Positions 47,479 to 55,890 of a DNA stretch of 64,000 nt are shown in pieces. Each line of letters starts with the position of its first letter. Within the stretch, counting starts at the first letter, position 1. The notes under the pieces were generated by a model, which was not told where the DNA came from, ran no database searches, and saw only the letters and a list, made by a program, of their open reading frames with translations. A program made the translations under genes and the position numbers. The DNA is from Rhizobacter sp. OV335 (lineage in GTDB: Bacteria; Pseudomonadota; Gammaproteobacteria; Burkholderiales; Burkholderiaceae_C): positions 149,986 to 213,985 of the forward strand of contig NZ_FRCQ01000009.1 of assembly GCF_900142965.1 (NCBI RefSeq), read 5' to 3'.

Positions 47479-48708
47479 TCAGGCGTTGATGCTCGTGCGG
47501 CGGCGCCACGCGAGCCAGCACAGGCCGCACACCATCATCAGCAGCGCCGCCGGCTCGGGCACCGGCGTCACCAGGTAGGCGTGGCCGTTGGTGCCGTTGG
47601 TGATGAACTGGCCCGAATCGTTGATGCCGGTCGCGTTGAAGAACAGCCAGTCACGCGCGCCGGCCGCGAGGTTCGTGAAGCTCAGCGTGTTGACGTCGAC
47701 CAGCCCCAGGCCGTTGGCGCCGCTGATGAACGCGTGGCTCACCATGTTGACGGTGAAGTAGTAGCTGCCGGCGACCTGGCCGACGGCGTTCAGGCCATAG
47801 GCGTCGCTCTCCAGCCGCCACGCACCCGCCATCTCGAACGAGCCCATGTCGTAGAGGTTCAGCACCCGGCCGACGCCATCCCGGCCGGCGATGAAGGCAC
47901 GCCCGCCATCGCCGATGAACGCCGCCGAGTTGCCGACCATCGTGCCCTGCTCGTTGATCGCGCGGGCCACCGAGTTGGTGTCGGGGCCCGTCATGTCGTA
48001 GCCGGCCACCGCGATCGGCATCATCACGTCGCCGCCATGGCCGGTCATGAAGGCGCGCTGGCGTGGCGTGTCGGGGGTGGCGTAGGTGCGGTACTCGGCA
48101 CCGCCGACCACGCGGCCTTCCTGGTTGACGCCGTAGGCGGTGGAGTTCGCGCCGCCCAGCGTGCCGATGTCGTGCATCGCGCCGCCGTTCGCATCGGTCA
48201 GGTAGGCCCGCTGCGTGTTGCCGTGGGCGGTGTACGCGCCGACGACGCGGCCATCGGCGCTGATGCCGTTCGCGGTGCTCGGGCCCGCCAGCGTGCCGAG
48301 GCTGCGCGGTGCACTGCCGTTGCCTTCGTAGACGAAGCCGCGGCTGTCGCCGCCCGGCGTCGAGGTGGTGGTGGCCGAGGTGCCGACGACCCAGCCACTG
48401 TCGTTGATGCCGGTCGCCTTGCTCCAGCTGCCGCCGAGCGTCGGAATGGCTGTCATGCCGTGACCGTCGGCGCCGGTGACGAAGGCCTGGTAGGTGTCGG
48501 TTTGTGGCGTGCCGATGTAGCCGTCGTACGCATAGCCGACGACCTGGCCGCTGGCATTGATGCCGGTGGCGTAGACGCTGCCAAAGCCGTTGCCGAGCAG
48601 GCCGAGGTCGGTCAGGCTGTACTCGGTGGCCTGCGCCGGCGCGCCGCTGCCGAACAGGCAGGCGCTGCAGCCCAGCGCCGCGAGGACACGTGCGATGCGA
48701 GTCTTCAT
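47479..48708 (-). CDS. HAF-repeat PEP-CTERM protein (first of three)
   Basis: A 409-residue exported protein and the first gene of the set. Signal peptide ends near QATEYSL; repeats include [44 protein letters not shown] and ATGINDSGQFITN; the tail is VPEPAALLMMVCGLCWLAWRRR. Its first and last thirds are closest to the 44981-46234 product (both have SHAFI-G then VDVN followed by L-x-F), suggesting that those two arose by one duplication and the middle gene by another. ATG 48708 is the first codon of a proper signal peptide. Confidence 0.88.
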   Translation of the reverse strand: MKTRIARVLAALGCSACLFGSGAPAQATEYSLTDLGLLGNGFGSVYATGINASGQVVGYAYDGYIGTPQTDTYQAFVTGADGHGMTAIPTLGGSWSKATGINDSGWVVGTSATTTSTPGGDSRGFVYEGNGSAPRSLGTLAGPSTANGISADGRVVGAYTAHGNTQRAYLTDANGGAMHDIGTLGGANSTAYGVNQEGRVVGGAEYRTYATPDTPRQRAFMTGHGGDVMMPIAVAGYDMTGPDTNSVARAINEQGTMVGNSAAFIGDGGRAFIAGRDGVGRVLNLYDMGSFEMAGAWRLESDAYGLNAVGQVAGSYYFTVNMVSHAFISGANGLGLVDVNTLSFTNLAAGARDWLFFNATGINDSGQFITNGTNGHAYLVTPVPEPAALLMMVCGLCWLAWRRRTSINA

Positions 48709-48809
48709 GTGCGTTTCCCCTGGTGGTTGTGACGTCCGCAATTTGTACGGCGGCCGTGTGTCAAACCATGTCGCATTCCCGCACACCCGCGAGCCGGGCA
48801 GGGGCATGG

Positions 48810-48835
48810 CGCGGGCATCCGTCGGATGGCCCGCG
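48810..48835 (-). terminator. Hairpin after the metallophosphoesterase gene
   Basis: CGCGGGCATCC (48810-48820) pairs with GGATGGCCCGCG (48824-48835) with one bulge and a 3-nt loop, 10 nt beyond the stop of the minus-strand gene. It has no T run, so it may be a Rho-dependent or weak terminator, or a repeat. Confidence 0.45.
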
Positions 48836-48844
48836 ACCCGGGGT

Positions 48845-49879
48845 TCAGAAGGCCAGCACGTCGATCGTCGGCGGCACGCGGAAGCGGATTGGCAGCTTGT
48901 CGATGCCGACGCCGGGGGTCACGTAGACGCGGGCGTTCTTCAGCTCGTACAGCCCCTGGCGGAAACCGCCATCGGTGGCATGCGCCAGCAGGTGCTTCGT
49001 GAAGACCGGGATGTCGATCTGCCCGCCGTGCGTGTGGCCGGCCAGCAGCAGCGCGGCCTCGTCAGGCTCGAGGTCGAACACCGTGTCGGGGTTGTGCGTC
49101 AGCACCACGCGGTGCGCGCGGTCGACGCCCCAGGGCTGGCGGCGCGACGTGGCGAGGTCGCGCTCGGCCGAGCCGGCGCTGCGGTCGCCGAGGCCCTGCA
49201 GTTCGCAGCGGCCGAGCGGTACGCGCTTGCCGTCGATCGCTTCCACATGTGCTGCCGCGAGCGCCTGCTGCAGCTCGTCGGCCAGCGGCGGGCCGGGGCG
49301 CTGCTCGTCGTGGTTGCCGAGCACCGACAAGGTGCGGTGGCGCAGCCCGGCCAGCGGCGCGAAGGTGCTGCGCAGATCGTGGCCCGGCTCGAAGGTCCAG
49401 TCGCCGGCCACCAGCACCGCGTCGACCTGCAGCGTGTTCAGGCGGTCGACGAGGCGCTGCAACTCGGCCTCGCGCACGAACAGGCCGACGTGCAGGTCCG
49501 AGATCAGCGCGACACGCACGCCGCAACTCGTGCCGAGCGTGGTCTCGCGCACCTGCAGCCAGTTCGGCTCGATGAAGCGGGCCCAGGTGAAGCAGGCGCA
49601 CAGTGCGAGGGCGACGAGGCCGGCCACCGTCGCCGCCGGCTTGCGGCGCCGGGCAGTACGCCAGGTCTCGCGGGCGAGCAGCAGCAGCGTCGGCCACAGC
49701 AGCCACGAGCACCAGTAGATCGCGAGCTTGGCGATGACGCGGTGCCGGTCTTCCTCTTCGTACCACGCGCCCTGGAAATCGCGGGCGACCAGCGCGCCGA
49801 GCAGCACGACGATGGCGATGGCCAGCAGTGCGCGCCACCCGCGGCTGCCGGCGCGGGCGATCGGGCCGTCGAACCTCAT
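48845..49879 (-). CDS. Membrane-anchored metallophosphoesterase
   Basis: A 344-residue protein. Three or so N-terminal hydrophobic helices (about 15-33, 50-70, 80-100) anchor a calcineurin-like phosphoesterase domain: ALISDLHVGL, VLVAGDWTF, LSVLGNHDEQ, VVLTHNPD and LLAGHTHGGQI, i.e. all five metal-binding blocks (with Trp-Thr in place of the usual Asn-Asp after GD). YkuE/YaeI-like proteins hydrolyse lipid-linked or phosphodiester substrates. It overlaps the sensor kinase gene by ATGA and is the last gene after it. Confidence 0.88.
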   Translation of the reverse strand: MRFDGPIARAGSRGWRALLAIAIVVLLGALVARDFQGAWYEEEDRHRVIAKLAIYWCSWLLWPTLLLLARETWRTARRRKPAATVAGLVALALCACFTWARFIEPNWLQVRETTLGTSCGVRVALISDLHVGLFVREAELQRLVDRLNTLQVDAVLVAGDWTFEPGHDLRSTFAPLAGLRHRTLSVLGNHDEQRPGPPLADELQQALAAAHVEAIDGKRVPLGRCELQGLGDRSAGSAERDLATSRRQPWGVDRAHRVVLTHNPDTVFDLEPDEAALLLAGHTHGGQIDIPVFTKHLLAHATDGGFRQGLYELKNARVYVTPGVGIDKLPIRFRVPPTIDVLAF

Positions 49880-51204
49880 GGGGCGCGCTTCAGCCTGACG
49901 TGGGCGACGAGGCCGCCGTCGGACGCATTCGACAGCTCGAAGTTGCCGCCCATGCGCTGCACCGCCTTCTCGACGATGGCCAGGCCGAGGCCGGCGCCGG
50001 TGGCGGCGGTGCGGGCGGCATCGCCGCGGAAGAACGGGGTGGTGAGCTGCTTCAGCTTGTCGTGCGAGACGCCGGGGCCGTGGTCGCGAACGCTCAGGAT
50101 CACCCACGGGCCGGTGCGCGCATAGCTGACGTGCACGCGGGCGATGCCGGAGTCGGCGGAGCGGCCGTAGCGGCGGGCATTCTCGAACAGGTTCTGGAAC
50201 ACGCGGCCGAGCTCGATCTCGTCGGCCATCACCTTGGTGTCGATCGCCACCCGCGACACGATGCGGATCTGGCTCGGGTCGCGGAAGCCCTGCATCTCGC
50301 GCTCGACCAGGCTGCTCACGTGCACCGGCACCAGCTTGGTCTCGCCGGGGCGGGCATAGTCCATGAACTTGTCGATGATGGCGTCGAGCTGGTCGATGTC
50401 GAGCGCCATGTTGCGCTTGGCTTCTTCGTCGTGCACGCTCATCTCGGCCTCGAGCCGCAGCCGTGCGAGCGGAGTGCGCAGGTCGTGCGAGATGCCGGCG
50501 AGCATCACCGCGCGGTCTTCCTCGACCTTGGCCAGCTCGCGGGCCATGCGGTTGAAACCCATGTTGACCTGGCGGATCTCGCTGGTCAGCGTGTTCTCGT
50601 CGAGCTGCGATTCATATTCGCCGTCGCGGATGCGGCTGGCGGCAAACGACAGGTCGCGCAGCGGCTGGTTGATGAGCCGCGCGATCGCGGCCGAACCGAC
50701 CACCGTGGCGAGCAGCGCGATGCTGACCCACAGCAGCCAGGTGCTGCCGGCCAGCGGGCGCACGCGGGTCGGGTCGGCCTGCAGCCAGTACGGATCCTTC
50801 TCGATCGAGAAGCCGACCCACAGCCCACCATTGCCGTTGACCGCGGTCGCGACGATGGTGTCGGGGCCGAGGCGGGTGCGCAGCTCCTGGCCGATGGCGC
50901 GCGAGAAGCGATCGACCTCGAAGGCCTCCCACTTGTCGCCGGGCTCGCGCGGCAGCACGCGCACGGCCTCCTGGTCGGACATGGTCTTGACCAGCGTCAC
51001 GCGGTTGATGCCGTCGGCATAGCGCAGCGCGGCGCGCGACAGGTTCACGAGGCTCGCGATCTGCTGCGCGGCTTGCACCGCGCGGGGCTCGAACTCGAGC
51101 GCGCGGAAGGTCTGCACCCACGCGAAGATGCCGCCGGTCAGCAGCACGGCCAGCAGGAAGAAGGTGCGCCAGAAAAGGCTCAGCGCGACGGCGTTTCTGG
51201 CCAT
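49876..51204 (-). CDS. EnvZ-like sensor histidine kinase
   Basis: A 442-residue membrane kinase. N-terminal TM (about 10-30), periplasmic sensor (35-155), second TM (about 158-180), HAMP, then dimerisation/phosphoacceptor helix MLAGISHDLRTPLARLRLEAEMS with the phosphorylated His, and ATPase domain with FQNLFENARRYGR (N box), DHGPGV (G1) and GAGLGLAIVEKA (G2). The H-box is nearly that of EnvZ. Its partner regulator lies upstream, but 407 nt separate them, with a large palindrome in the gap, so the two may be separately controlled. Confidence 0.92.
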   Translation of the reverse strand: MARNAVALSLFWRTFFLLAVLLTGGIFAWVQTFRALEFEPRAVQAAQQIASLVNLSRAALRYADGINRVTLVKTMSDQEAVRVLPREPGDKWEAFEVDRFSRAIGQELRTRLGPDTIVATAVNGNGGLWVGFSIEKDPYWLQADPTRVRPLAGSTWLLWVSIALLATVVGSAAIARLINQPLRDLSFAASRIRDGEYESQLDENTLTSEIRQVNMGFNRMARELAKVEEDRAVMLAGISHDLRTPLARLRLEAEMSVHDEEAKRNMALDIDQLDAIIDKFMDYARPGETKLVPVHVSSLVEREMQGFRDPSQIRIVSRVAIDTKVMADEIELGRVFQNLFENARRYGRSADSGIARVHVSYARTGPWVILSVRDHGPGVSHDKLKQLTTPFFRGDAARTAATGAGLGLAIVEKAVQRMGGNFELSNASDGGLVAHVRLKRAP

Positions 51205-51226
51205 GGTGTTGTTGTTGTTCTTTGCG

Positions 51227-51474
51227 CGCCCGGAGCGGCTGGGGGCATGCCGGGGGGGCTCATGCCGGAGCGGTCGGCGCTGGCGCGCCGACTCCACTGC
51301 GAAGATCGGCTTCGGGGGTGCATCGCCAAACTCCCGCCGCTCGCTTCGCTCGCTGTGGTCAAACAGTGGCGATGGGTCAGTCTACGAAGCGCGCTGCGCG
51401 CGCCACCCCCGAAGCCGATCTTCTCCGTCGCCCCAGAAATCGCCCCCCCGGCATACCCCCAGCCGCCCCGGGCG
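51227..51474. repeat. Long interrupted palindrome between ompR-like and envZ-like genes
   Basis: Outer arms 51227-51259 and 51442-51474 pair over 33 nt with about three mismatches; inner arms 51301-51320 and 51404-51423 are a perfect 20-bp inverted repeat. Between the inner arms CATCGCCA (51321-51328) also pairs with TGGCGATG (51367-51374). The arms are nested in the correct order, so single-stranded RNA or DNA could fold into one large hairpin. Confidence 0.85.
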
Positions 51475-51565
51475 AACCGGTTGTGTTCGACGAAGAGAGG
51501 TGCGCGCTGCACGAGCACGATCCAGCGGACGCCGTGGATCCGGCTCTGCCGGTCCATCAGCGGCG

Positions 51566-51595
51566 CCCCCTTCGAGGGGGAGGCGCGAAGCGCCT
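51566..51595 (-). terminator. Paired GC hairpins just after the ompR-like gene
   Basis: CCCCC-TTCGA-GGGGG (51566-51580) and AGGCGC-GAA-GCGCCT (51581-51595) abut each other, 17 nt downstream of the regulator stop codon. They resemble intergenic repeats common in related genomes and may terminate or stabilise the regulator transcript. Confidence 0.5.
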
Positions 51596-51611
51596 CGGGG
51601 GTGGGTGTCAT

Positions 51612-52346
51612 TCAGGCCGTGCCGTCCGGGACGAAGACGTAGCCGACACCCCACACCGTCTGGATGTAGCGCGGCTGGGCAGGGTCGGGTTCGATCATCT
51701 TGCGCAGGCGAGAGATCTGGACGTCGAGGCTGCGGTCGAAGGGTTCGAACTCGCGGCCGCGGGCCAGCTGGGCCAGCTTGTCGCGCGACAGCGGCTGGCG
51801 CGGGTGGCGCACCAGCGCCTTCAGCATCGAGAACTCGCCGGTCGTCAGTGCGATCTGCTCGCCGTCCTTCGACAGGCGGCGCAGCGCCAAGTCGAATTCG
51901 AACGGGCCGAAGGTGACCGTCTGCGCATCCTTGGCCGGGGCGCCCGGGGCTTCCATCGCCGGGCGGCGGCGCAGCACCGCATGGATGCGGGCCAGCAGTT
52001 CGCGCGGGTTGAAGGGCTTCGGCAGGTAGTCGTCGGCACCGACCTCCAGGCCGACGATGCGGTCGACGTCCTCGACCTTGGCCGTCAGCATGATGATCGG
52101 CGTCACGTCGCTCGCGGCACGCAGCCGGCGGCAGATCGACAACCCGTCTTCGCCCGGCAACATCAGGTCCAGCACGATCAGGTCGACCGTCTCGCGCGTC
52201 AGCACGCGGTTCAGGGCCTTCGCGTCTTCCGCCAGCAGGACTTCGAAGCCTTCCTGGGTCAGATAACGGCGCAGCAGGTCGCGGATCCGGGCATCGTCAT
52301 CGACCACGACAATGCGGTCGGGACGGGCAGTGGCAGTGGGCGTCAT
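51612..52346 (-). CDS. OmpR-like response regulator
   Basis: A 244-residue OmpR/PhoB-family regulator. Receiver domain (about 10-125): VVVDDDARIRDLLRRYL acidic pocket, LIVLDLMLPGEDG with the phosphoacceptor Asp, and YLPKPFNPREL with the conserved Lys. Winged-helix DNA-binding domain (about 145-240): LTTGEFSMLKALVRHPRQPLSRD, SLDVQISRLRKMIE, IQTVWGVGYVFVPD. Sequence is closest to OmpR. An inverted TGTAACA-type repeat in its own upstream region suggests autoregulation. Confidence 0.93.
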   Translation of the reverse strand: MTPTATARPDRIVVVDDDARIRDLLRRYLTQEGFEVLLAEDAKALNRVLTRETVDLIVLDLMLPGEDGLSICRRLRAASDVTPIIMLTAKVEDVDRIVGLEVGADDYLPKPFNPRELLARIHAVLRRRPAMEAPGAPAKDAQTVTFGPFEFDLALRRLSKDGEQIALTTGEFSMLKALVRHPRQPLSRDKLAQLARGREFEPFDRSLDVQISRLRKMIEPDPAQPRYIQTVWGVGYVFVPDGTA

Positions 52347-52360
52347 CGACGGCTCCGTTG

Positions 52361-52430
52361 ATTTGTAACAGCCGAGATTGTGCGCAGGTTCGGTCGAGGA
52401 TTTCGAGCGCCAGGACCATCTGTTACAAAT
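52361..52430. promoter_or_regulatory. Inverted repeat upstream of the ompR-like gene
   Basis: ATTTGTAACAG (52361-52371) and CTGTTACAAAT (52420-52430) are a perfect 11-bp inverted repeat separated by 48 nt. GTTACA-type half-sites are the kind bound by OmpR-family proteins. The site lies 14 nt upstream of the regulator start and between it and the divergent DUF1800 gene. Confidence 0.55.
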
Positions 52431-52459
52431 CTTGCGACACGTCTTTTCGGGTTTGGCAA

Positions 52460-52477
52460 GTGAAGGTTTGTGAAGGT
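52460..52477 (+). promoter_or_regulatory. 10-bp-period direct repeat upstream of the DUF1800 gene
   Basis: GTGAAGGT occurs at 52460-52467 and 52470-52477, exactly one helical turn apart, 59 nt before the DUF1800 start. Tandem sites of this period are usual for OmpR-family response regulators. Confidence 0.4.
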
Positions 52478-52536
52478 CGGCAAGAGTTGTCGGCGAAGCT
52501 GGTGGCCGGTTCGTTGGGGGCCGACTGGAGACACGC

Positions 52537-53877
52537 ATGACGCTGAACGAAAGCGATGCCCGCCATCTGCTGACCCGCACCGGCTTCGCGCCGTCGCCGC
52601 AGCAGCTCGCGCCCTGGATCGGCCTGAGCGCCGAGGCCGCCGTCGATCGGCTGATCGATGCGGCGCGCGCCGCCCGCTTCATGCACCCGCCGCCGGCCTT
52701 CACCGGCGAGGCCATCCGCACGCCGCTCGGCCAGTTGCCCGACGAGGACGCCCGCAAGGCCGCGCGGCAGCAGGCGCGCCGCGACACGCTCGAGCTCGCG
52801 GCCTGGTGGCTGCAGGAGATGCGCGACACGTCGGCGCCGCTGGCCGAGCGCATGGCGCTGTTCTGGCACAACCACTTCGCGACCTCGGTCCAGAAGGTGC
52901 AGAACCCGCAAGGCATGTTCATCCAGCAGCAGCTGTTTCGCACGCACGCACTCGGCTCGTTCGCTGACATGCTGCACGGCGTCGCGCGCGATCCGGCGAT
53001 GCTGATCTACCTCGACGGCGCGGCCAACAAGGCGCAGGCGCCGAACGAGAACTTCGCGCGCGAGGTGATGGAGCTGTTCACGCTCGGCGAAGGGCAGTAT
53101 CGCGAGCAGGACATCAAGGAGGCCGCGCGCGCTTTCTCGGGCTGGACCGTCGACCGCGCCGACTGGAGCGCCCGGCTGCGCCCGCGCCTGCACGACGGCG
53201 GCAGCAAGACGCTGCTCGGACGCAGCGCCGCCTTCGACACCGACGGCGCGCTCGACCAGATGCTCGCGCAGCCAGCCGCGGCGCGCTTCATCGCCGGCAA
53301 GCTGTGGCGCGAGTTCGTCTCGCCGGTGCCGGACGCGGCGGCGCTCGAGCGCGTCGCGTCCCGGCTGCGCGACAGCGGCTGGCGCATCGACGCGGCGCTG
53401 CGCGAGCTGTTGCTGAGCGATGCGTTCTGGGCCCCGGCCGCGCGCGCCGCGCTGATCAAGTCGCCGGTGGAACTGACGGTCGGCACGCTGCGCCAGTTCG
53501 AGGTGCAGCTCGATTCGATGCTGCCGATCGCACGCGCCAGCGCCAAGCTCGGGCAGAGCCTGTTCGTGCCGCCCAACGTGAAGGGCTGGCCGGGCTACAC
53601 CGACTGGATCGACAGCACGACGCTGCTCGAGCGCAAGCGCTTCACCGAACGGCTGTTCCGCGGCGTCGAGATGGGGGCGGGCGGGCTGCGCTTCGATGCG
53701 GACGCGTGGCTGTCGCCGCTCGGTGCGCACGCCGATCGCGAGCCGGATGCCGCGACGAAGGCGCGCATCGAGTTCGCGGTGCTCGCCGCGCCGCCGGTTA
53801 ATCCGCTGCCGGCCGGCACGGTCGGGCTGTCGATGCTGCGGGCGCTGAGCCTGGACCCTGCGTTTCAACTGAAGTGA
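52537..53877 (+). CDS. DUF1800 family protein
   Basis: A 446-residue protein of the DUF1800 family, function not established. Recognisable parts: LTRTGFAPSP near the start, the central MALFWHNHFATS, NENFAREVMELFTLGEGQY (the most conserved block), IKEAARAFSGWT and VPPNVKGWPGY. DUF1800 genes almost always precede a DUF1501 gene, as here (13 nt apart), pointing to a shared process at or outside the membrane. No signal peptide is seen on this one. Confidence 0.88.
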   Translation: MTLNESDARHLLTRTGFAPSPQQLAPWIGLSAEAAVDRLIDAARAARFMHPPPAFTGEAIRTPLGQLPDEDARKAARQQARRDTLELAAWWLQEMRDTSAPLAERMALFWHNHFATSVQKVQNPQGMFIQQQLFRTHALGSFADMLHGVARDPAMLIYLDGAANKAQAPNENFAREVMELFTLGEGQYREQDIKEAARAFSGWTVDRADWSARLRPRLHDGGSKTLLGRSAAFDTDGALDQMLAQPAAARFIAGKLWREFVSPVPDAAALERVASRLRDSGWRIDAALRELLLSDAFWAPAARAALIKSPVELTVGTLRQFEVQLDSMLPIARASAKLGQSLFVPPNVKGWPGYTDWIDSTTLLERKRFTERLFRGVEMGAGGLRFDADAWLSPLGAHADREPDAATKARIEFAVLAAPPVNPLPAGTVGLSMLRALSLDPAFQLK

Positions 53878-53890
53878 CCCGGAGGCCGCG

Positions 53891-55105
53891 ATGCATTCCA
53901 CCCGCCGAGAATTCATGCGCCTGTCGGGCGCCGCCGTCGCCTGCAGCGGCCTCGCGCTGCCGGGCATCCCCGGCGCTGCCTGGGCCCAGGGCAGCAGCGG
54001 CCTGCTGCAGCCCGCCGCATCAGCGGCCAACCGCGTGCTGGTGCTGGTCGAACTGAAGGGCGGCAACGACGGCCTGAACACCGTCGTGCCGTATGCCGAC
54101 CCGGCCTATGCGGCGCTGCGGCCGACGCTCGCGCTGCCGGCCGCCGACGTGCTGCGGCTCGATGGCGCGCTCGGGCTGCACCCGTCGCTCGCGCCGCTGA
54201 TGCCGCTGTGGGAGAAGCACGAGCTGGCGCTGCTGCTCGGCCTCGGCTACCCGCAGCCCAACCTGTCGCACTTCCGCTCGATCGAGATCTGGGACACCGC
54301 ATCGGCCGCGCGCGAGTACCTCGACGAAGGCTGGGTCGCGCGCGCCTTCGACGCCGGGCTGCGCGAGCGCGGCCGCTTCACCGCCGAAGGCGTCGCGGTC
54401 GGCACCGCAGGGCTCGGTGCGCTGAGCGGCGCGCGCGCGGTGTCGCTGACCAGCGCCGAGGCCTTCGTCAACGAATCGCGGCTTGCGCGGCCGGCGGCGC
54501 TGCAGGGCAATGCCGCGCTGGCGCATGTGCTGAAGGTCGAGGCCGGCGTGCTGCAGGCGGCCGAGGGCCTGCGCAACCCCGATGCGCCGGCACTGCGCAC
54601 CGAGTTTCCGGCGCACGGCTTCGGCCAGGCGGTGCGCGCCTGCTGCGCGATCGTCGCCGGCCAGAAGGGGCGCGGCGGCGTGCCGGTGTTCCACCTGACG
54701 CACGGCAGCTTCGACACGCACCGCGGCCAGCTGCCCACGCATGCCGCGTTGCTGAAGCAGCTGGCCGAGGGCCTGGCCGCGTTGCGCGAGGGCCTGGTCG
54801 AGGCCGGTGCATGGGACCGCACGCTGGTGTTGACGTATTCGGAATTCGGCCGCCGCGCGCGCCAGAACCAGAGCGGCGGTACCGACCACGGCACCGCCGC
54901 GCCGCACTTCGCGCTGGGCGGTGCGGTGCGCGGCGGCGTGATCGGCCGCTTGCCCGACCTGCAGCGGCTGGACGAGAGCCAGAACCTCGTCCACACGGCC
55001 GATTTCCGCCAGGTCTATGCGACCATCGCGCAGCGCTGGTGGGGTGTCGACCCGCAGGCGGTGCTGAACGGGCGCTTCGATGCGCTGCCGTTCATCGCGG
55101 CCTGA
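53891..55105 (+). CDS. DUF1501 family protein with Tat signal
   Basis: A 404-residue exported protein. The N-terminus has a twin-arginine signal (RREFM at residues 5-9, hydrophobic stretch, cleavage near AWAQ), so it is folded before export, possibly with metal bound. The mature domain is alkaline-phosphatase/sulfatase-fold-like: VELKGGNDGLNTVVPY, HPSLAPLMPLW, TYSEFGRRARQNQSGGTDHGTAAP. It is the usual partner of DUF1800. The substrate is unknown. Confidence 0.88.
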   Translation: MHSTRREFMRLSGAAVACSGLALPGIPGAAWAQGSSGLLQPAASAANRVLVLVELKGGNDGLNTVVPYADPAYAALRPTLALPAADVLRLDGALGLHPSLAPLMPLWEKHELALLLGLGYPQPNLSHFRSIEIWDTASAAREYLDEGWVARAFDAGLRERGRFTAEGVAVGTAGLGALSGARAVSLTSAEAFVNESRLARPAALQGNAALAHVLKVEAGVLQAAEGLRNPDAPALRTEFPAHGFGQAVRACCAIVAGQKGRGGVPVFHLTHGSFDTHRGQLPTHAALLKQLAEGLAALREGLVEAGAWDRTLVLTYSEFGRRARQNQSGGTDHGTAAPHFALGGAVRGGVIGRLPDLQRLDESQNLVHTADFRQVYATIAQRWWGVDPQAVLNGRFDALPFIAA

Positions 55106-55152
55106 TGACCGACAACGACACGCCGACGGCGCGCCACTCACAAGGAGGATCC

Positions 55153-55869
55153 ATGACGATTCAATCGAAGCTCTCGCCCCTGGCCGCGGTCGCGGCCTTT
55201 GCCGCCGCGCTGGCGGCCGAACCCGCGCTCGCCAACGAGCCGCCGCTGCAGAACGTGGTGAGCCTGTCGGCCAGCGCCACCGTCGAGGTCAACAAGGACT
55301 TGTTGAACGTGACGCTCAGCACCACCCGCGAGGGCACCGATGCCGGCACCGTGCAGGCGCAGCTGAAGCAGGCGCTCGACGCCGCGCTGGCCGAGGCCAA
55401 GCGCGTCGCGAAGCCGGGCGACATCGAGGTGCACACCGGCAACTTCTCGCTGTTCCCGCGCTACAGCCAGAAGGGCGGCATCAACGGCTGGCAGGGCACC
55501 GCCGAGCTGGTGGTCGAGGGCAAGGACATCCCCGGCATCGCCGCGCTGACCGCGAAGATCAGCACGCTGACGATCGCCCGCGTCGGCAGCAACCTGTCGC
55601 GCGAGCAACGCGAGAAGGTCGAGGCCGATGTCGCCGCGCAGGCCATCGCCCGCTACCGCGCGAAGGCGGCCGAGTACGCGAAGCAGTTCGGCTTCAGCAG
55701 CTACGTGCTGCGCGAGGTCAACATCGGCAGCAACGAGCCGGTGATGTACGCCGCCGCGCCGATGGCCCGCATGAAGACGATGGGCGCGGCCGACGAGTCG
55801 CTGCCGGTCGAGCTGGGCAAGGGCAGCGTGACGGTCAGCGTCAATGGGTCGGTGCAGATGACGAAGTGA
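55153..55869 (+). CDS. SIMPL-domain (DUF541) periplasmic protein
   Basis: A 238-residue exported protein with signal peptide (about 1-27, ending in ALAN) and a SIMPL/DUF541 domain: VSLSASATVEVNKDLLNVTLSTTREG, then the Ala-Lys-rich helices and KISTLTIARVGSNLSREQREKV. E. coli relatives (YggE) relate to oxidative stress protection; mechanism unknown. A strong AAGGAGGAT ribosome site precedes ATG 55153. It follows DUF1501 by 47 nt. Confidence 0.87.
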   Translation: MTIQSKLSPLAAVAAFAAALAAEPALANEPPLQNVVSLSASATVEVNKDLLNVTLSTTREGTDAGTVQAQLKQALDAALAEAKRVAKPGDIEVHTGNFSLFPRYSQKGGINGWQGTAELVVEGKDIPGIAALTAKISTLTIARVGSNLSREQREKVEADVAAQAIARYRAKAAEYAKQFGFSSYVLREVNIGSNEPVMYAAAPMARMKTMGAADESLPVELGKGSVTVSVNGSVQMTK

Positions 55870-55890
55870 TGCCCTGGTGGCTGGCGACGC

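Larger units (their letters stand above)
51205..51611. other. 407-bp gap between regulator and kinase genes; no gene seen
   Basis: No convincing gene on either strand. The gap holds a long interrupted palindrome (51227-51474) and two compact GC hairpins (51566-51595). The remainder (51475-51565) shows nothing I recognise. Confidence 0.6.
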
